Shown here: one piece after another, positions 8,516 to 18,240 of the stretch
How positions within the stretch are numbered: the stretch's first letter is position 1
Layout of the letters: each line of letters starts with the position of its first letter
NCBI GenBank assembly: GCA_017621455.1
Contig: JAGATC010000006.1
Span: 1 to 64,000 of the forward strand
Direction: 5' to 3'
Length of the DNA stretch: 64,000 bases
From: Alistipes sp.
Lineage (GTDB): Bacteria; Bacteroidota; Bacteroidia; Bacteroidales; Rikenellaceae
Position numbers and translations under genes: made by a program
The notes under the pieces: model-generated
Told to the model about the DNA's origin: nothing
What the model saw: the letters and a program-made list of their open reading frames with translations, nothing else
Databases searched by the model: none

Positions 8516-9493
8516 CTATAGTTGGAGTTTAAGGTCGGCAAGAGCTACGGCAGCCATCGCCTCGACAACGACCTGCGCGCGACGTGCTATGCAACTGTCG
8601 TGACGGCCACCGATTAATAGTGGCGAGAAGCCATGCTTGAAGTCGTAGGTGTGCTGAACTATAGATATGCTTGGCGTAGGCTTAATAGCCACGCGTACAA
8701 CAATATCGTTACCATTGGCTATGCCTCCGTTGATGCCGCCCTCGTTGTTCGAGAGCGTTGCACCTGAGGCGTCGACAATGGCATCGTTACGCGCCGAGCC
8801 TCGCTTACGTGCCCCGGCAAAGCCATCACCAAACTCCACGCCCTTAACCGCGGGAATGGAGAAGAGTAGGTGTGCCATAACGCTCTCCACGGAGTCGAAG
8901 AAGGGCTCTCCCAGTGGCTCCTTAATGCCCGAAATCGTGCACTCAACAACACCACCTACGGAGTTGCCTTCTGCTGCAGCGGCCTTAATAATATCGTCAA
9001 ATTGGCGTTTGTCGCTTACGCCTCCAACCTCCACCAATTGGGTGTTGAATGTAACGCCATCGAGTATCTGTTTGGCAACTACTCCCGCGGCTACAAGGGC
9101 TACGGTCATACGTCCAGAGGCTATGCCACCACCCGAAATATCGTAGTTGTCGCCATATTTTCTAAGCTGCACTAAGTCGGCATGCGAGGGGCGTGGCTGA
9201 CGACGCAGATGGTCGTAGTCGTAGCTGCGTATATTCTTGTTTTTGAAGCTTATACGTATTGGCTCTCCGCAGGTGCAGCCATTGGCATCTATACCCTCGA
9301 TGTGTGGCGCATCGTCCTCGCGACGTGGGGTTTCACCCTTTAGCTTTGGGCGGCGACGGTCGAGGTCGGTGGTAAATAGGCTCTCGTCGAGCTTAATGCC
9401 CGCGGGCACACCCTCGATGATTACGCCCACCTCCTCGGCATGCGAAGCGCCAAATATGGTTATTTTCAGTATGTTGCCAAACGTGTTATTCAC
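8516..9493 (-). CDS. aroC: Chorismate synthase
   Basis: The last step of the shikimate pathway: EPSP to chorismate, using reduced FMN. The N-terminus MNNTFGNILKITIFGASHAE, the RRQPRPSHAD segment and the GGGIASGR motif are typical. At 325 residues it is shorter than the common 350-390. The start codon is GTG at 9491-9493, inside the end of aroA (8-bp overlap); no ATG gives the family N-terminus. aroA, the preceding step, is directly upstream, so the operon encodes two consecutive reactions. Confidence 0.96.
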   Translation of the reverse strand: MNNTFGNILKITIFGASHAEEVGVIIEGVPAGIKLDESLFTTDLDRRRPKLKGETPRREDDAPHIEGIDANGCTCGEPIRISFKNKNIRSYDYDHLRRQPRPSHADLVQLRKYGDNYDISGGGIASGRMTVALVAAGVVAKQILDGVTFNTQLVEVGGVSDKRQFDDIIKAAAAEGNSVGGVVECTISGIKEPLGEPFFDSVESVMAHLLFSIPAVKGVEFGDGFAGARKRGSARNDAIVDASGATLSNNEGGINGGIANGNDIVVRVAIKPTPSISIVQHTYDFKHGFSPLLIGGRHDSCIARRAQVVVEAMAAVALADLKLQL

Positions 9494-10760
9494 GGCCGTG
9501 CTCTCCTTTTAGCATGTTCATATCTTCGAAGAACGAGGGATAGCTCTTGGCTACACACTCGCGATTGCGTATCGCAACCTCCTCCTCGATGCGTAGTGCC
9601 GTTATTGCCAGCGACATGGCTATGCGATGGTCGTCGTGCGAGTCGACCTCTGCGGCGTGGGGCATGCCGCCCACAACGTGCATAACATTCTTGTCGTAGT
9701 CGAGCTCGATGGCGATGCCAAGTTTGTCGTACTCCTCCTTGAGTACCTCTGCGCGGTCGCTCTCCTTGCCACGGAGTCGCTCTATGCCGTATATCGTAGA
9801 GACTCCCTCGGCAGCGGCAGCGAGTGCCACAAGAGCGGGAAAGAGGTCGGGAGAGTGTGTAGCATCAAAGGTGAATGCCTCTAATGGTCGGTGAGCCACG
9901 GTGATGGCATTCTCCTCAATAATGATTGATGCTCCGGCACGCTCGAGTGCTCGACAAACTGCCGTGTCGGCCTGGCGCGATAGGGTAGATATGTTGCGTA
10001 TGGTAACTTCGCCCGCAATGGCTGCGGCAACCATAAGGAATGCCGCGGCACTCCAATCGCTCTCAATAGTGTAGTCTACGGGTGTAAACTCCTGATTTCC
10101 TTCAATGTAAAACTCGGTGTAGTCGCCCTCGTTGTGCATTATCTCCACACCAAAGCGCTCCAATGTGTCGAGCGTCATATCTATGTATGGTGTAGATACA
10201 GCATCGTTTACTACAAGCGTAGTATCCTCCTTTGCTAATGGTAGGGCTATGAGTAGACCTGTGATAAATTGCGACGATATGCTGCCGTCGACCACCACCT
10301 TGCCGCCCTTCATGGGGCCACAGACCTCGATAGGTAGATGTCCTCCACCATCGCGCACAGCTACGCCGAGGTCGCGCAACGGCTCCACCATCATCGACAT
10401 CGGGCGATGCTTCAATGTGCCCTCGCCGTCGATGACCATGGGTTTGCCTACGAGCGAGGCAATGGGCGTAAAGAGGCGTGCCGCTAAGCCCGACTCTCCA
10501 ACATTTAGCCTATCCACCGTGGGGTTGAGGCCACCGTCAATAATAAGGGTGTTGTCGTCTTCGATGGTGACACGTGCACCGAGGTTGCGAATGGCCTCGA
10601 TTGCCGAACGTGTGTCGCGACACAGTTCAATGCCACGAAGCGTGGTGCGTCCCGAAACAAGCAGGGCTGCTGCCAACGCACGCTGTGCATAACTCTTTGA
10701 GCATGGCGGTGTTACCTCACCGCTTAATCTATTCCCTAACGGGATACTACTATCATCCAT
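9486..10760 (-). CDS. aroA: 3-phosphoshikimate 1-carboxyvinyltransferase (EPSP synthase)
   Basis: It joins shikimate-3-phosphate and phosphoenolpyruvate to give EPSP. Present are the N-terminal substrate loop (PPCSKSYAQRALAAALL), the mid-protein SSQFITGLLIALPLA segment, and the C-terminal RLRGKESDR and DDHRIAMSLAI motifs. Length 424 residues, complete. The protein has the two-domain inverse alpha/beta barrel layout of the family. It sits between lptB (25 bp upstream) and aroC (8-bp overlap). Confidence 0.96.
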   Translation of the reverse strand: MDDSSIPLGNRLSGEVTPPCSKSYAQRALAAALLVSGRTTLRGIELCRDTRSAIEAIRNLGARVTIEDDNTLIIDGGLNPTVDRLNVGESGLAARLFTPIASLVGKPMVIDGEGTLKHRPMSMMVEPLRDLGVAVRDGGGHLPIEVCGPMKGGKVVVDGSISSQFITGLLIALPLAKEDTTLVVNDAVSTPYIDMTLDTLERFGVEIMHNEGDYTEFYIEGNQEFTPVDYTIESDWSAAAFLMVAAAIAGEVTIRNISTLSRQADTAVCRALERAGASIIIEENAITVAHRPLEAFTFDATHSPDLFPALVALAAAAEGVSTIYGIERLRGKESDRAEVLKEEYDKLGIAIELDYDKNVMHVVGGMPHAAEVDSHDDHRIAMSLAITALRIEEEVAIRNRECVAKSYPSFFEDMNMLKGEHGRE

Positions 10761-10785
10761 AAATTCTGCTTACGTCTAAAGCCTT

Positions 10786-11631
10786 TTACAATAGGTCGCT
10801 CTCGTTGTCGTCGGTGTGTACGCCCATCTCGCGCAGTGCTGCTTCACGCTCAGCCTCCTCACGCTCACGCATCTGGCGGCGCATTTGTGGCGAGGTACGA
10901 AGCTCGAAGTTGCTACCCAGGTATACCTTACGTACCATCTCGTCGTTTGCGAGGTCCTCAGCCGTACCTGTCTTTAGAATCTTACCCTCGTAGAGAAGGT
11001 ATGTACGGTCGGTAATGGCCAGGGTCTCGTCGACGTTATGGTCGGTGATGATGACACCAATGTTCTTATCCTTAAGCGTGCCCACAATATTCTGAATATC
11101 CTCTACGGCAATGGGGTCAACACCTGCAAATGGTTCATCTAAGAGGATGAACGAAGGGTTGATAGCCACGGCGCGGGCAATCTCCGTACGGCGGCGCTCA
11201 CCACCCGAAAGCTGGTTACCATAGCTCTTGCGCACCTTCTGCAAGCGAAACTCCTCGATGAGCTGCTCGACACGCTCACGCTGATATTTGCGAGAGTAGT
11301 CGGTCATCTCCAGCACGGCACGCAGATTATCCTCCACCGTTAAGCGGCGAAAAACCGATGCCTCCTGTGCGAGGTATCCCACGCCCATCTGAGCGCGACG
11401 ATATACGGGGAGCTTGGTGATGTCGGTAATCTTGCCATCGTTGTCTTCGAGGAATATTCTGCCCTCGTTGGGTTTGATTAGTCCCACAATCATATAGAAG
11501 GTGGTTGTCTTACCGGCGCCGTTAGGACCGAGCAGACCGACAATCTCTCCTTGGTTGACGTCAATGGTGACATGATTCACGACGGTGCGTGATTTATAGG
11601 ATTTTACCAGTTCGCTTGTGAATAGTCTCAT
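10786..11631 (-). CDS. lptB: LPS export ABC transporter ATPase LptB
   Basis: The cytoplasmic ATPase of the LptBFG complex that extracts lipopolysaccharide from the inner membrane. Walker A ([14 protein letters not shown]), signature ([16 protein letters not shown]), Walker B ([13 protein letters not shown]) and the switch His ([10 protein letters not shown]) are complete. A charged C-terminal tail of about 35 residues ([16 protein letters not shown]) follows the core. I start at 11629-11631 ([12 protein letters not shown]), because an upstream alternative would lie before the promoter at 11664-11671. It is the first gene of a five-gene operon. Confidence 0.93.
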   Translation of the reverse strand: MRLFTSELVKSYKSRTVVNHVTIDVNQGEIVGLLGPNGAGKTTTFYMIVGLIKPNEGRIFLEDNDGKITDITKLPVYRRAQMGVGYLAQEASVFRRLTVEDNLRAVLEMTDYSRKYQRERVEQLIEEFRLQKVRKSYGNQLSGGERRRTEIARAVAINPSFILLDEPFAGVDPIAVEDIQNIVGTLKDKNIGVIITDHNVDETLAITDRTYLLYEGKILKTGTAEDLANDEMVRKVYLGSNFELRTSPQMRRQMREREEAEREAALREMGVHTDDNESDLL

Positions 11632-11663
11632 TGGCCTATTGCATTTTTTTTGTAACTTTTTTG

Positions 11664-11671
11664 CAAAGTTA
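11664..11671 (-). promoter_or_regulatory. lptB operon -7 element
   Basis: TAACTTTG on the minus strand, about 33 bp before the lptB start. The T-rich upstream region has no exact -33 TTTG at the usual distance. Confidence 0.55.
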
Positions 11672-11695
11672 TCACTATTTTTCAAAAAAATATAT

Positions 11696-11703
11696 TATAT
11701 TTG
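11696..11703 (+). promoter_or_regulatory. recQ -7 element
   Basis: TATATTTG lies 24 bp before the recQ ATG, divergent from the lptB promoter. No clean -33 element is visible. Confidence 0.55.
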
Positions 11704-11727
11704 GGTAAATTTTTTTAGATAAAAATT

Positions 11728-13917
11728 ATGGATACCGAACAAAGCGTATTATTACACGATAAATTACGCGAGTATTTTGGATTCTCATCGTTCAAGGGTA
11801 ACCAGGAGGCAGTCATTCAGAATGTGCTTTCAGGTAAGGACACCTTCGTGCTTATGCCCACAGGAGGTGGAAAGTCGCTGTGCTACCAGTTGCCTGCCCT
11901 TATCATGGACGGTGTCGCCATCGTCATATCGCCCCTTATCGCCCTGATGAAGAATCAGGTCGATGCCATGCGTACCTTCTCTACGGAGTCGGGTATTGCG
12001 CACTTTCTGAACTCGTCACTCAACAAGTCGGCGATAGCACAGGTGCGACAGGACGTACTCGACGGACGTACCAAACTACTATATTTTGCCCCCGAGTCGT
12101 TAACTAAGGAGGATAATATCGCCTTTTTGCGCAAGATAAAGATTTCGTTCTATGCCATCGATGAGGCACACTGTATCTCGGAGTGGGGTCACGACTTCCG
12201 CCCTGAGTACCGTCGTATTCGTCCCATCATCAACGATATTGGCCAGGCTCCGCTGATTGCCCTTACAGCGACGGCTACGCCCAAGGTGCAGATGGATATA
12301 CAGAAGAACCTCGGTATGACCGATGCTACGGTATTCCGTTCGTCGTTCAACCGCCCGAACTTATATTACGAGTTGCGCCCTAAGCTCAACGTCGACCATG
12401 ACATCATACGCTTCATCAAGCAGAATGAGGGTAAGAGCGGTATTATCTACTGCCTTAGCCGTAAGAAGGTGGAGGAGTTGGCCGAGTTGCTTCTTGCAAA
12501 TGGCATCAAGGCTCGCGCCTATCATGCGGGCATGGATGCACAAACGCGTGCCGACAACCAAGACGCCTTCCTGCATGAGAGGGTCGATGTCATCGTGGCG
12601 ACCATAGCCTTCGGTATGGGTATCGACAAGCCGGATGTGCGCTACGTTATCCACTACGATATCCCCAAGTCGTTGGAGGGCTACTATCAGGAGACAGGCC
12701 GTGCAGGCCGTGATGGTGGCGAGGGTCACTGTCTGACGTTCTACAGCTATAAGGATATTCAGAAGCTCGAGAAGTTTATGCAGGGCAAGCCCGTTTCCGA
12801 GCAGGAGATTGGCAAGCTGCTACTCTTGGAGACTGTGTCGTATGCCGAGAGCTCGATGTGTCGCCGTAAGTCGCTTTTGCACTACTTTGGCGAGACCTAT
12901 CCCGAGGATAATTGCGGCAACTGCGACAACTGCTGCAAGCCTAAGCCCAAGGTAGAGGCTAAGGAGGAGCTGCAGTTGGCACTCGAGACATTGAAGGCTA
13001 TTGGCGACAAGTTCAAGGTAGACCACCTTGTGGCAGTGCTTATGGGTAAGGTTACGGCCATGATTAAGAGCTATAGCCACAACAAACTTGAGATGTTTGG
13101 CGCAGGCGAGGATAAGGATGCTCGTTTCTGGAATGCGGTAGTGCGCCAGGGCTTGATTATGGGCCTTATCGACAAGAATATCGAGAACTACGGACTTATA
13201 TCTATAAATGCACGTGGCGAGGAGTATATTAAGAAGCCCACGTCGGTAACTATTACCATCGACCACGACTACGATGCCGAGGAGGAGAACGAGCCTTCAG
13301 GCCCAATCAAGGGTGGTGGCGCTGCCGATGAGGAGCTATACGCCATGCTTAAGGACTTGCGTCGTAAGGTGGCAAAGCAGAACGATTTGCCTCCGTATGT
13401 AATCTTCCAGGATCCATCGCTTGAGGATATGTCTATCCAGTACCCCATCACCATCGAGGAGTTGCAGACAATCCAGGGTGTAGGTGCTGGTAAGGCTCAG
13501 AAGTTCGGTGCAGAGTTTGTAAAGCTCATTAAGGCCTATGTCGACGAGAAGGAGATTCTTCGTCCGCAGGATATGGTCGTAAAGGGCGTTGCCAACAAGT
13601 CGAGCAACAAAATTTTCATCATCCAGTCTATCGACCGTAAGATGGACTTCGAGGATATTGCACGTGCTAAGAACCTCGATATGGATGAGCTGCTTACCGA
13701 GATTGAGGCTATCGTCAACTCGGGTACGCGCCTCGATATTCAGTACTACCTGAATACCATCATGGATGAGGATAAGGTCGAAGACATATATCTCTACTTC
13801 AAGGAGGATGCCGAGAGCGACTCGTTGGACGACGCTATCGAGGAGCTGGGCTCGGAGTATAGCGAGGAGGAGATTCGCTTGGTACGTATTAAGTTTATAT
13901 CGGAGGTAGCAAACTAA
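11728..13917 (+). CDS. recQ: ATP-dependent DNA helicase RecQ
   Basis: A 3'-5' helicase of recombination and fork repair. The 729 residues contain the two RecA-like domains with Walker A (MPTGGGKSLCYQLPAL), the DEAH box (IDEAHCISEWGHDFRPEY) and motif VI (YQETGRAGRDGG). They are followed by the four-Cys zinc site (C..K..YFGETYPEDNCGNCDNC), the RQC winged helix, an HRDC domain (about 545-610) and a C-terminal helix-turn-helix extension of about 110 residues that is common in Bacteroidetes RecQ. Its stop overlaps the rsmA start (TAATG), so the two genes are translationally coupled. Confidence 0.97.
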   Translation: MDTEQSVLLHDKLREYFGFSSFKGNQEAVIQNVLSGKDTFVLMPTGGGKSLCYQLPALIMDGVAIVISPLIALMKNQVDAMRTFSTESGIAHFLNSSLNKSAIAQVRQDVLDGRTKLLYFAPESLTKEDNIAFLRKIKISFYAIDEAHCISEWGHDFRPEYRRIRPIINDIGQAPLIALTATATPKVQMDIQKNLGMTDATVFRSSFNRPNLYYELRPKLNVDHDIIRFIKQNEGKSGIIYCLSRKKVEELAELLLANGIKARAYHAGMDAQTRADNQDAFLHERVDVIVATIAFGMGIDKPDVRYVIHYDIPKSLEGYYQETGRAGRDGGEGHCLTFYSYKDIQKLEKFMQGKPVSEQEIGKLLLLETVSYAESSMCRRKSLLHYFGETYPEDNCGNCDNCCKPKPKVEAKEELQLALETLKAIGDKFKVDHLVAVLMGKVTAMIKSYSHNKLEMFGAGEDKDARFWNAVVRQGLIMGLIDKNIENYGLISINARGEEYIKKPTSVTITIDHDYDAEEENEPSGPIKGGGAADEELYAMLKDLRRKVAKQNDLPPYVIFQDPSLEDMSIQYPITIEELQTIQGVGAGKAQKFGAEFVKLIKAYVDEKEILRPQDMVVKGVANKSSNKIFIIQSIDRKMDFEDIARAKNLDMDELLTEIEAIVNSGTRLDIQYYLNTIMDEDKVEDIYLYFKEDAESDSLDDAIEELGSEYSEEEIRLVRIKFISEVAN

Positions 13918-14705
13918 TGGCAGAGGTACGCGCAAAAAAGGCTCTTGGACAGCACTTCTTGACAGATTTGAACATTGCCCGCAAGATAGCCTCGTCGCTA
14001 TCGGGCGGCACTACCGAGGCGCCTGATAAGGTGTTGGAGGTGGGTTGCGGTATGGGCGTGCTCACGCAGTTTCTGTTGGAGCGTGACGATATTGTCACGT
14101 ATGGTGCCGAGATTGATGGCGAGTCGGTGGAGTATCTCCACGCCCACTATCCCGAGTTCGCGCCACGCTTGACCGAGGGTGACTTCCTTAGGATGGATCT
14201 ACGCGAGGCGTACGGCGAGAGACTTAAGATTATAGGCAACTTCCCCTATAATATCTCGTCGCAGATATTCTTCAAGGTGCTCGAAAACCGCGATATAGTG
14301 CCCGAGTGCGTTGGTATGATTCAGAAGGAGGTGGCTGTGCGCTTGGCGGAGCCTCCAGGCTCGAAGGAGTATGGCATACTCAGCGTTCTGCTACAGGCGT
14401 GGTACGATATAGACTACCTCTTCACCGTGGGTGAGAAGGTGTTTAACCCGCCTCCAAAGGTTAAGAGTGCCGTTGTGCGCCTGGTGCGTAACGATGTCGA
14501 GAAGTTGGATTGCGACGAGGCGCTATTCATAAAGGTCGTTAAGGCGTCGTTTGCTCAGCGTCGTAAGATGCTTCGCAACTCACTCAAGGCGGCGTTTGGC
14601 AACTTTGGTGGCCGTGAGCATAAGTTTTTCACGATGCGTGCTGAGCAGTTGTCGGTAGCAGATTTTGTGGAGCTCACAAACTGGGTGGCAGAGAATAGGG
14701 AGTAG
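13917..14705 (+). CDS. rsmA: 16S rRNA dimethyladenosine transferase RsmA (KsgA)
   Basis: It dimethylates two adjacent adenosines in helix 45 of 16S rRNA during small-subunit maturation. The family N-terminus (AKKALGQHFLTDLNIARKIA), the AdoMet loop (VLEVGCGMGVLTQ) and the catalytic NFPYNISSQI motif are present; length 262 residues is normal. It follows recQ with a 1-bp overlap. Confidence 0.96.
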   Translation: MAEVRAKKALGQHFLTDLNIARKIASSLSGGTTEAPDKVLEVGCGMGVLTQFLLERDDIVTYGAEIDGESVEYLHAHYPEFAPRLTEGDFLRMDLREAYGERLKIIGNFPYNISSQIFFKVLENRDIVPECVGMIQKEVAVRLAEPPGSKEYGILSVLLQAWYDIDYLFTVGEKVFNPPPKVKSAVVRLVRNDVEKLDCDEALFIKVVKASFAQRRKMLRNSLKAAFGNFGGREHKFFTMRAEQLSVADFVELTNWVAENRE

Positions 14706-14750
14706 TATATATTATATAGGTAGAACGAAAATTATAAAATGTGACCCAAT

Positions 14751-15029
14751 ATGAAGAGATTGTTTGTTTTTGCAGCCGTTGCACTATGTGTTGTTGCATG
14801 CCGCACTGATAAGGAGAAGGCTGAGGTGCAGCTTGAGGATATCGCCGAGGCTGCTCGCGAGGGCGATGCCAAGGAGGTTAAGGAGCTCGTTGAGGAGATG
14901 GCTATATGGTATGAGGGTATGAGCGAGGAGGAGAAAGAGGCTCTCGATAATGAGTATATGAATGTCAGGGTTGAGACGGGTGGTGCTGTGCTTGGTAGCG
15001 AAATAATGGTTAATCGTGACGAACAGTAA
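14751..15029 (+). CDS. Small acidic lipoprotein of unknown function
   Basis: A 92-residue protein with a signal peptide and lipobox (VVAC, Cys17). The mature part is very acidic and helical (KAEVQLEDIAEAAREGDAKEVKELVEEM, shown in short: EDIAEAAREGD, EEMAIWYEGMSEEEKEAL), probably a short helical hairpin or coiled coil. No family is recognised. It lies 45 bp after rsmA, may be the last gene of that operon, and is followed by a strong terminator. Confidence 0.75.
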   Translation: MKRLFVFAAVALCVVACRTDKEKAEVQLEDIAEAAREGDAKEVKELVEEMAIWYEGMSEEEKEALDNEYMNVRVETGGAVLGSEIMVNRDEQ

Positions 15030-15058
15030 GGTGAGTAGGCCTTCTGCCATTTAAATAT

Positions 15059-15101
15059 GTGGCGTAACAATCGAGTGTTAGGATTGTTGCGCCACATTTT
15101 T
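15059..15101 (+). terminator. Terminator after the recQ operon
   Basis: A 14-bp stem (15059-15072 with 15082-15095, arms starting GTGGCG and ending CGCCAC) followed by ATTTTTATT. Confidence 0.9.
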
Positions 15102-15155
15102 ATTAGCTACCTACTCTTTTTTATATAACTGAGGACAACTATAGCCCTTTTTTTG

Positions 15156-15163
15156 TAATTTTG
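15156..15163 (+). promoter_or_regulatory. MFS gene -7 element
   Basis: TAATTTTG fits TAnnTTTG and lies 13 bp before the ATG at 15177, giving a very short leader. If the ATG at 15189 is used the leader is about 20 nt. Confidence 0.5.
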
Positions 15164-15176
15164 TGGGAGATTAATA

Positions 15177-16403
15177 ATGTGGAGTGTTATGCAAGCTGTG
15201 TCAACTAAGGATAGACTTTGGACGCGTGACTATGTCGCTGTCTGTTTGGCGTCATTTCTGATGTCATTCTCGTTCTTTATTCTTGTGCCCACACTGCCTC
15301 TCTACTTAAAAGATACGTTCGGTATAGGTCAGGCATTGGTGGGTGTGGTTTTGTCGTGCTATGTTGTTGCGGTGTTGAGTGTTAGACCCATGGCGGGCTT
15401 TGTAGCCGATGCGCTTCCGCGTAAAAAGGTATATATCATCGCCTATACGGTCTTTGTGCTCTCGTTCCTCGGCTACTTCTCCATCACAGAGTCGTTGGCA
15501 CTGTTTATCCTCCTGCGCATATTCCACGGCTTCTCGTTTGGTATGCTAACCACGGCAGGTAATACGCTCGTAATCGATGTTATGCCCTCGTCGCGCCGTG
15601 GCGAAGGCCTTGGTTACTATGGCGTTACGAATAACCTCGCTATGGCATTTGGCCCTATGGCGGGACTCTTCGTTATAAGTACGGGCGACTACACACTGCT
15701 CTTTGCCACCTCGCTCGTTACAGGTTTTATTGGACTTGTGCTCGGTGCTACGGTGCGCGCACCTAAGAAGCAGCCTATTGAGGGTGGCGAGTTTAAGCTC
15801 TCGGCCGACCGTTTCTTCCTTAAGGAGGGCATACGAGCATGTGTCGCCTTCTTCCTCTTGGCCATTCCCTACGGTATGACGACAAGCTATATGGCCCTGT
15901 ATGCTGCCGAGGTGGGCATCACGCATAACTCGGGTCTCTTCTTCACGGTTATGGCTGCGGGACTTATCACCTCGCGCCTACACTCGGGTAAGCGCGTCGA
16001 TAAGGGCTTTGTTACGGAGACTATATTGGTCGGTATCGCCATCGCATTCATGGGAGGTGTGGGCGAGGCGCTGCTCTCTACTGCGGCATCGTATAGCTCA
16101 ACACTTGCTCACGTCGTCTATTTTGTTACCGCCTTCCTCTTTGGCTACGGCTATGGCACGATGTTCCCAGCATATAACACCCTCTTTATTAACCTTGCGC
16201 CCAACTCGCGTCGCGCCACAGCAAATGCCACCTACCTCACCGGCTGGGATGTCGGCATTGGTGGCGGTATGCTTATCGGTGGCTCCATTGCAGAGTATGG
16301 CTATTCGTACTGCTATATGCTCGGCGCGGTGCTGATTCTTGTCGCTTTGCTCTTCTTCCGACGCGTCGTTACCCCGCACTTCGAAAAACATCGCCTGCGC
16401 TAA
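15177..16403 (+). CDS. Major facilitator superfamily transporter
   Basis: A 408-residue inner-membrane protein with about 12 hydrophobic segments and the MFS loop 2-3 signature (AGFVADALPRKKVY, a variant of GxLaDrxGrkk). It resembles drug/sugar efflux permeases of the MFS-1 group, such as the arabinose efflux type; the substrate cannot be told from sequence. It is monocistronic, with its own promoter. An in-frame ATG at 15189 (MQAVSTKDRLW) is an alternative start. Confidence 0.88.
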   Translation: MWSVMQAVSTKDRLWTRDYVAVCLASFLMSFSFFILVPTLPLYLKDTFGIGQALVGVVLSCYVVAVLSVRPMAGFVADALPRKKVYIIAYTVFVLSFLGYFSITESLALFILLRIFHGFSFGMLTTAGNTLVIDVMPSSRRGEGLGYYGVTNNLAMAFGPMAGLFVISTGDYTLLFATSLVTGFIGLVLGATVRAPKKQPIEGGEFKLSADRFFLKEGIRACVAFFLLAIPYGMTTSYMALYAAEVGITHNSGLFFTVMAAGLITSRLHSGKRVDKGFVTETILVGIAIAFMGGVGEALLSTAASYSSTLAHVVYFVTAFLFGYGYGTMFPAYNTLFINLAPNSRRATANATYLTGWDVGIGGGMLIGGSIAEYGYSYCYMLGAVLILVALLFFRRVVTPHFEKHRLR

Positions 16404-16492
16404 GTCCCGCTATCGCTTAATCGAGGATTTATTTGATGCATTGTTATAACTGCTTAAAAATCAGCCGTATATAAATTTATTATTTGCAGCGA

Positions 16493-16561
16493 TGTAACTA
16501 TCTGATTATCAGCAGGATGAAAAACTCGTTATTTTACAACTTGTAACTTATTGATAATCAG
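16493..16561 (+). promoter_or_regulatory. Tandem operator-like motifs upstream of lipoprotein 16691
   Basis: Two copies of TGTAAC-N4-TGATWATCAG lie at 16493-16512 and 16542-16561, 49 bp apart. The same pair with the same spacing occurs at 18241-18309. Each motif ends in a palindromic TGATWATCA core. The binding protein is unknown. Confidence 0.6.
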
Positions 16562-16603
16562 CGTGGTTTATACCCCTCCGCGGAAAAACTTTCGCTCGAA
16601 AAA

Positions 16604-16636
16604 TTTGGTCGTAGCTCTGGTTGTATTGTAACTTTG
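16604..16636 (+). promoter_or_regulatory. Promoter of lipoprotein gene 16691
   Basis: TTTG at 16604-16607, 21 bp, TAACTTTG at 16629-16636. The -33 element sits in AAAAATTTGGTCGT, which is conserved at 18348-18360. The leader is about 50 nt. Confidence 0.75.
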
Positions 16637-16690
16637 CAATAGGAAAAATCAAAAATTGCGAAAAAAGTGCAACCTATAAATTTTACGACT

Positions 16691-18067
16691 ATGAGACGTT
16701 CAATTCTTTTTTTAGCAGCTCTCGCGCTTATGACCCTTGTGGCATGTGAGACCGTGCCGAGCGACCTTCGACCCATTAAGAAGGTGCCCGGCATTGAAGT
16801 TGGCAGGGGAGACGATGCCTATACCACTACTAAATATAAGGGAGCAACTCTGCCAGAGGACCCCAATTCCCGTGGCGATATGGTGGATGTGCTTAAGATG
16901 GTGGGTGACCAAAATGGCGCTATTGATGACCAGCTCTTTGTAGAGCTACTTCAGACCAAGGTCTTCGAATGTAATCTGCGTTTTATGTATATACGTTGCA
17001 AAAACGGTGAGGAGCCAGCTTTTTGGTCGGACGCAAGCGACTGGTGTGGTGGCCAGATGATATTCGACCTGGTACTCTACAACGATGGTACGTTGGCTGT
17101 GCCTGTTTCGCCCAGTTGCGCCTTCCACGGTGAGGCGCACGAGTACATCCACTCTTTGGGCCACAAGGGCTGGTCAAAAAGGGAGAAGTGGCGCTACGAT
17201 GCCGAGAACGACATGCTCTATACAAGCGAGGATGACTCCTATGCTGCCAAGGTGCTCTACTTCGATGGTGAGTGTGCCGTACTCGAGGGTTATGTCTATC
17301 CTATGTGGTTGTATCTCGATAAGGAGAACGTTTGCGACTACAGTCGTGAGACACCTATGGAGCTCTACTGCTTCAACTTCAAGGATGACCGCGAGGGATG
17401 CATGGAGGGCTATAGCCTCTCGTATGAGGAGTATGCAGCTATTATTAATGAGTATCGCAACACGGTGATGTCGTTTGAGGGTAAGTATATGCCCGATGGT
17501 GTGATGGATAAGATGCGCGAGTGCATAGCACTTATGGAGCAGCAGCAGCCCGAGGATATAGACGATGCTAAGTTCGTGGATATGCTCTTGTCGCAGAGTC
17601 TTACTTGCGCAGATAGATTCATGACTAACGACGACTTAGACGCTTGGAACTGGGGTACTCAGGCCTATACCGAGATGTTCGATGTGGTATCGTGCTTGGG
17701 CGATATGATTGCTACGGATGATGGAGGCTACGTATGCCGCACTGCCGTTGTCAAGGCTAACGACAATTACGATGCTTTGGTGGCTGCTGGCTGTAAGGGA
17801 TGGTACGAGACGGGTGTATGGAGCTACGATGCCGAGAGCAACACTCTTAAGATGGAGCGCGGCGATAAAAGCTATGAGAGTGTTGTTCACTACTTCGATG
17901 CCACTACGGGCGATGTTGTATTGCGTGGTGTTGCGGGTTTTGTCCTCGACTTCGGCTATGATACCGAGATGCTAAGGTGTAAGTTTACCCCGACCGATGT
18001 ATCAAGCTATATCGATGGCTATTTGAGCTACGCAGATTTTACCAGACTATGGAATAGCCTATTATAG
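16691..18067 (+). CDS. Lipoprotein with two tandem copies of an unknown domain
   Basis: 458 residues with signal peptide and lipobox (LVAC, Cys19), then an acidic mature protein. Two units are visible, roughly 75-250 and 285-455. Both contain DD..FV..L followed by a Cys and RFM, then GW(S/Y), W.YDAE.N.L, YFD and a final GY.SY segment. The units are diverged, so the duplication is old. The start is the ATG at 16691, since nothing upstream has a signal peptide. No known family is recognised. It shares promoter architecture with the next operon, so a common regulator is likely. Probably surface or outer-membrane attached. Confidence 0.85.
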   Translation: MRRSILFLAALALMTLVACETVPSDLRPIKKVPGIEVGRGDDAYTTTKYKGATLPEDPNSRGDMVDVLKMVGDQNGAIDDQLFVELLQTKVFECNLRFMYIRCKNGEEPAFWSDASDWCGGQMIFDLVLYNDGTLAVPVSPSCAFHGEAHEYIHSLGHKGWSKREKWRYDAENDMLYTSEDDSYAAKVLYFDGECAVLEGYVYPMWLYLDKENVCDYSRETPMELYCFNFKDDREGCMEGYSLSYEEYAAIINEYRNTVMSFEGKYMPDGVMDKMRECIALMEQQQPEDIDDAKFVDMLLSQSLTCADRFMTNDDLDAWNWGTQAYTEMFDVVSCLGDMIATDDGGYVCRTAVVKANDNYDALVAAGCKGWYETGVWSYDAESNTLKMERGDKSYESVVHYFDATTGDVVLRGVAGFVLDFGYDTEMLRCKFTPTDVSSYIDGYLSYADFTRLWNSLL

Positions 18068-18121
18068 CTCTCGCTCCGACTCCAGAACAGAGCCTCGATG
18101 ACATTATAAATAAGTAGTATG

Positions 18122-18153
18122 GTGGGCCCCATTTGCGGGGTCCACTTTTTTTT
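18122..18153 (+). terminator. Terminator of lipoprotein gene 16691
   Basis: Stem GTGGGCCCC / GGGGTCCAC followed by eight T. The remaining 18154-18240 shows no gene. Confidence 0.9.
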
Positions 18154-18240
18154 CTACATATTTACGCTGTAAAGGAAATAGATTATTGGTGTAATTAACT
18201 GTAAATCAGTGATTAACGTCGTGTATTTGCGTGTTGTTTG

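Noticed and set aside
11632..11685. N-terminal extension of LptB
   Set aside because: It contains the -7 promoter element on the same strand and is not part of the ABC fold.
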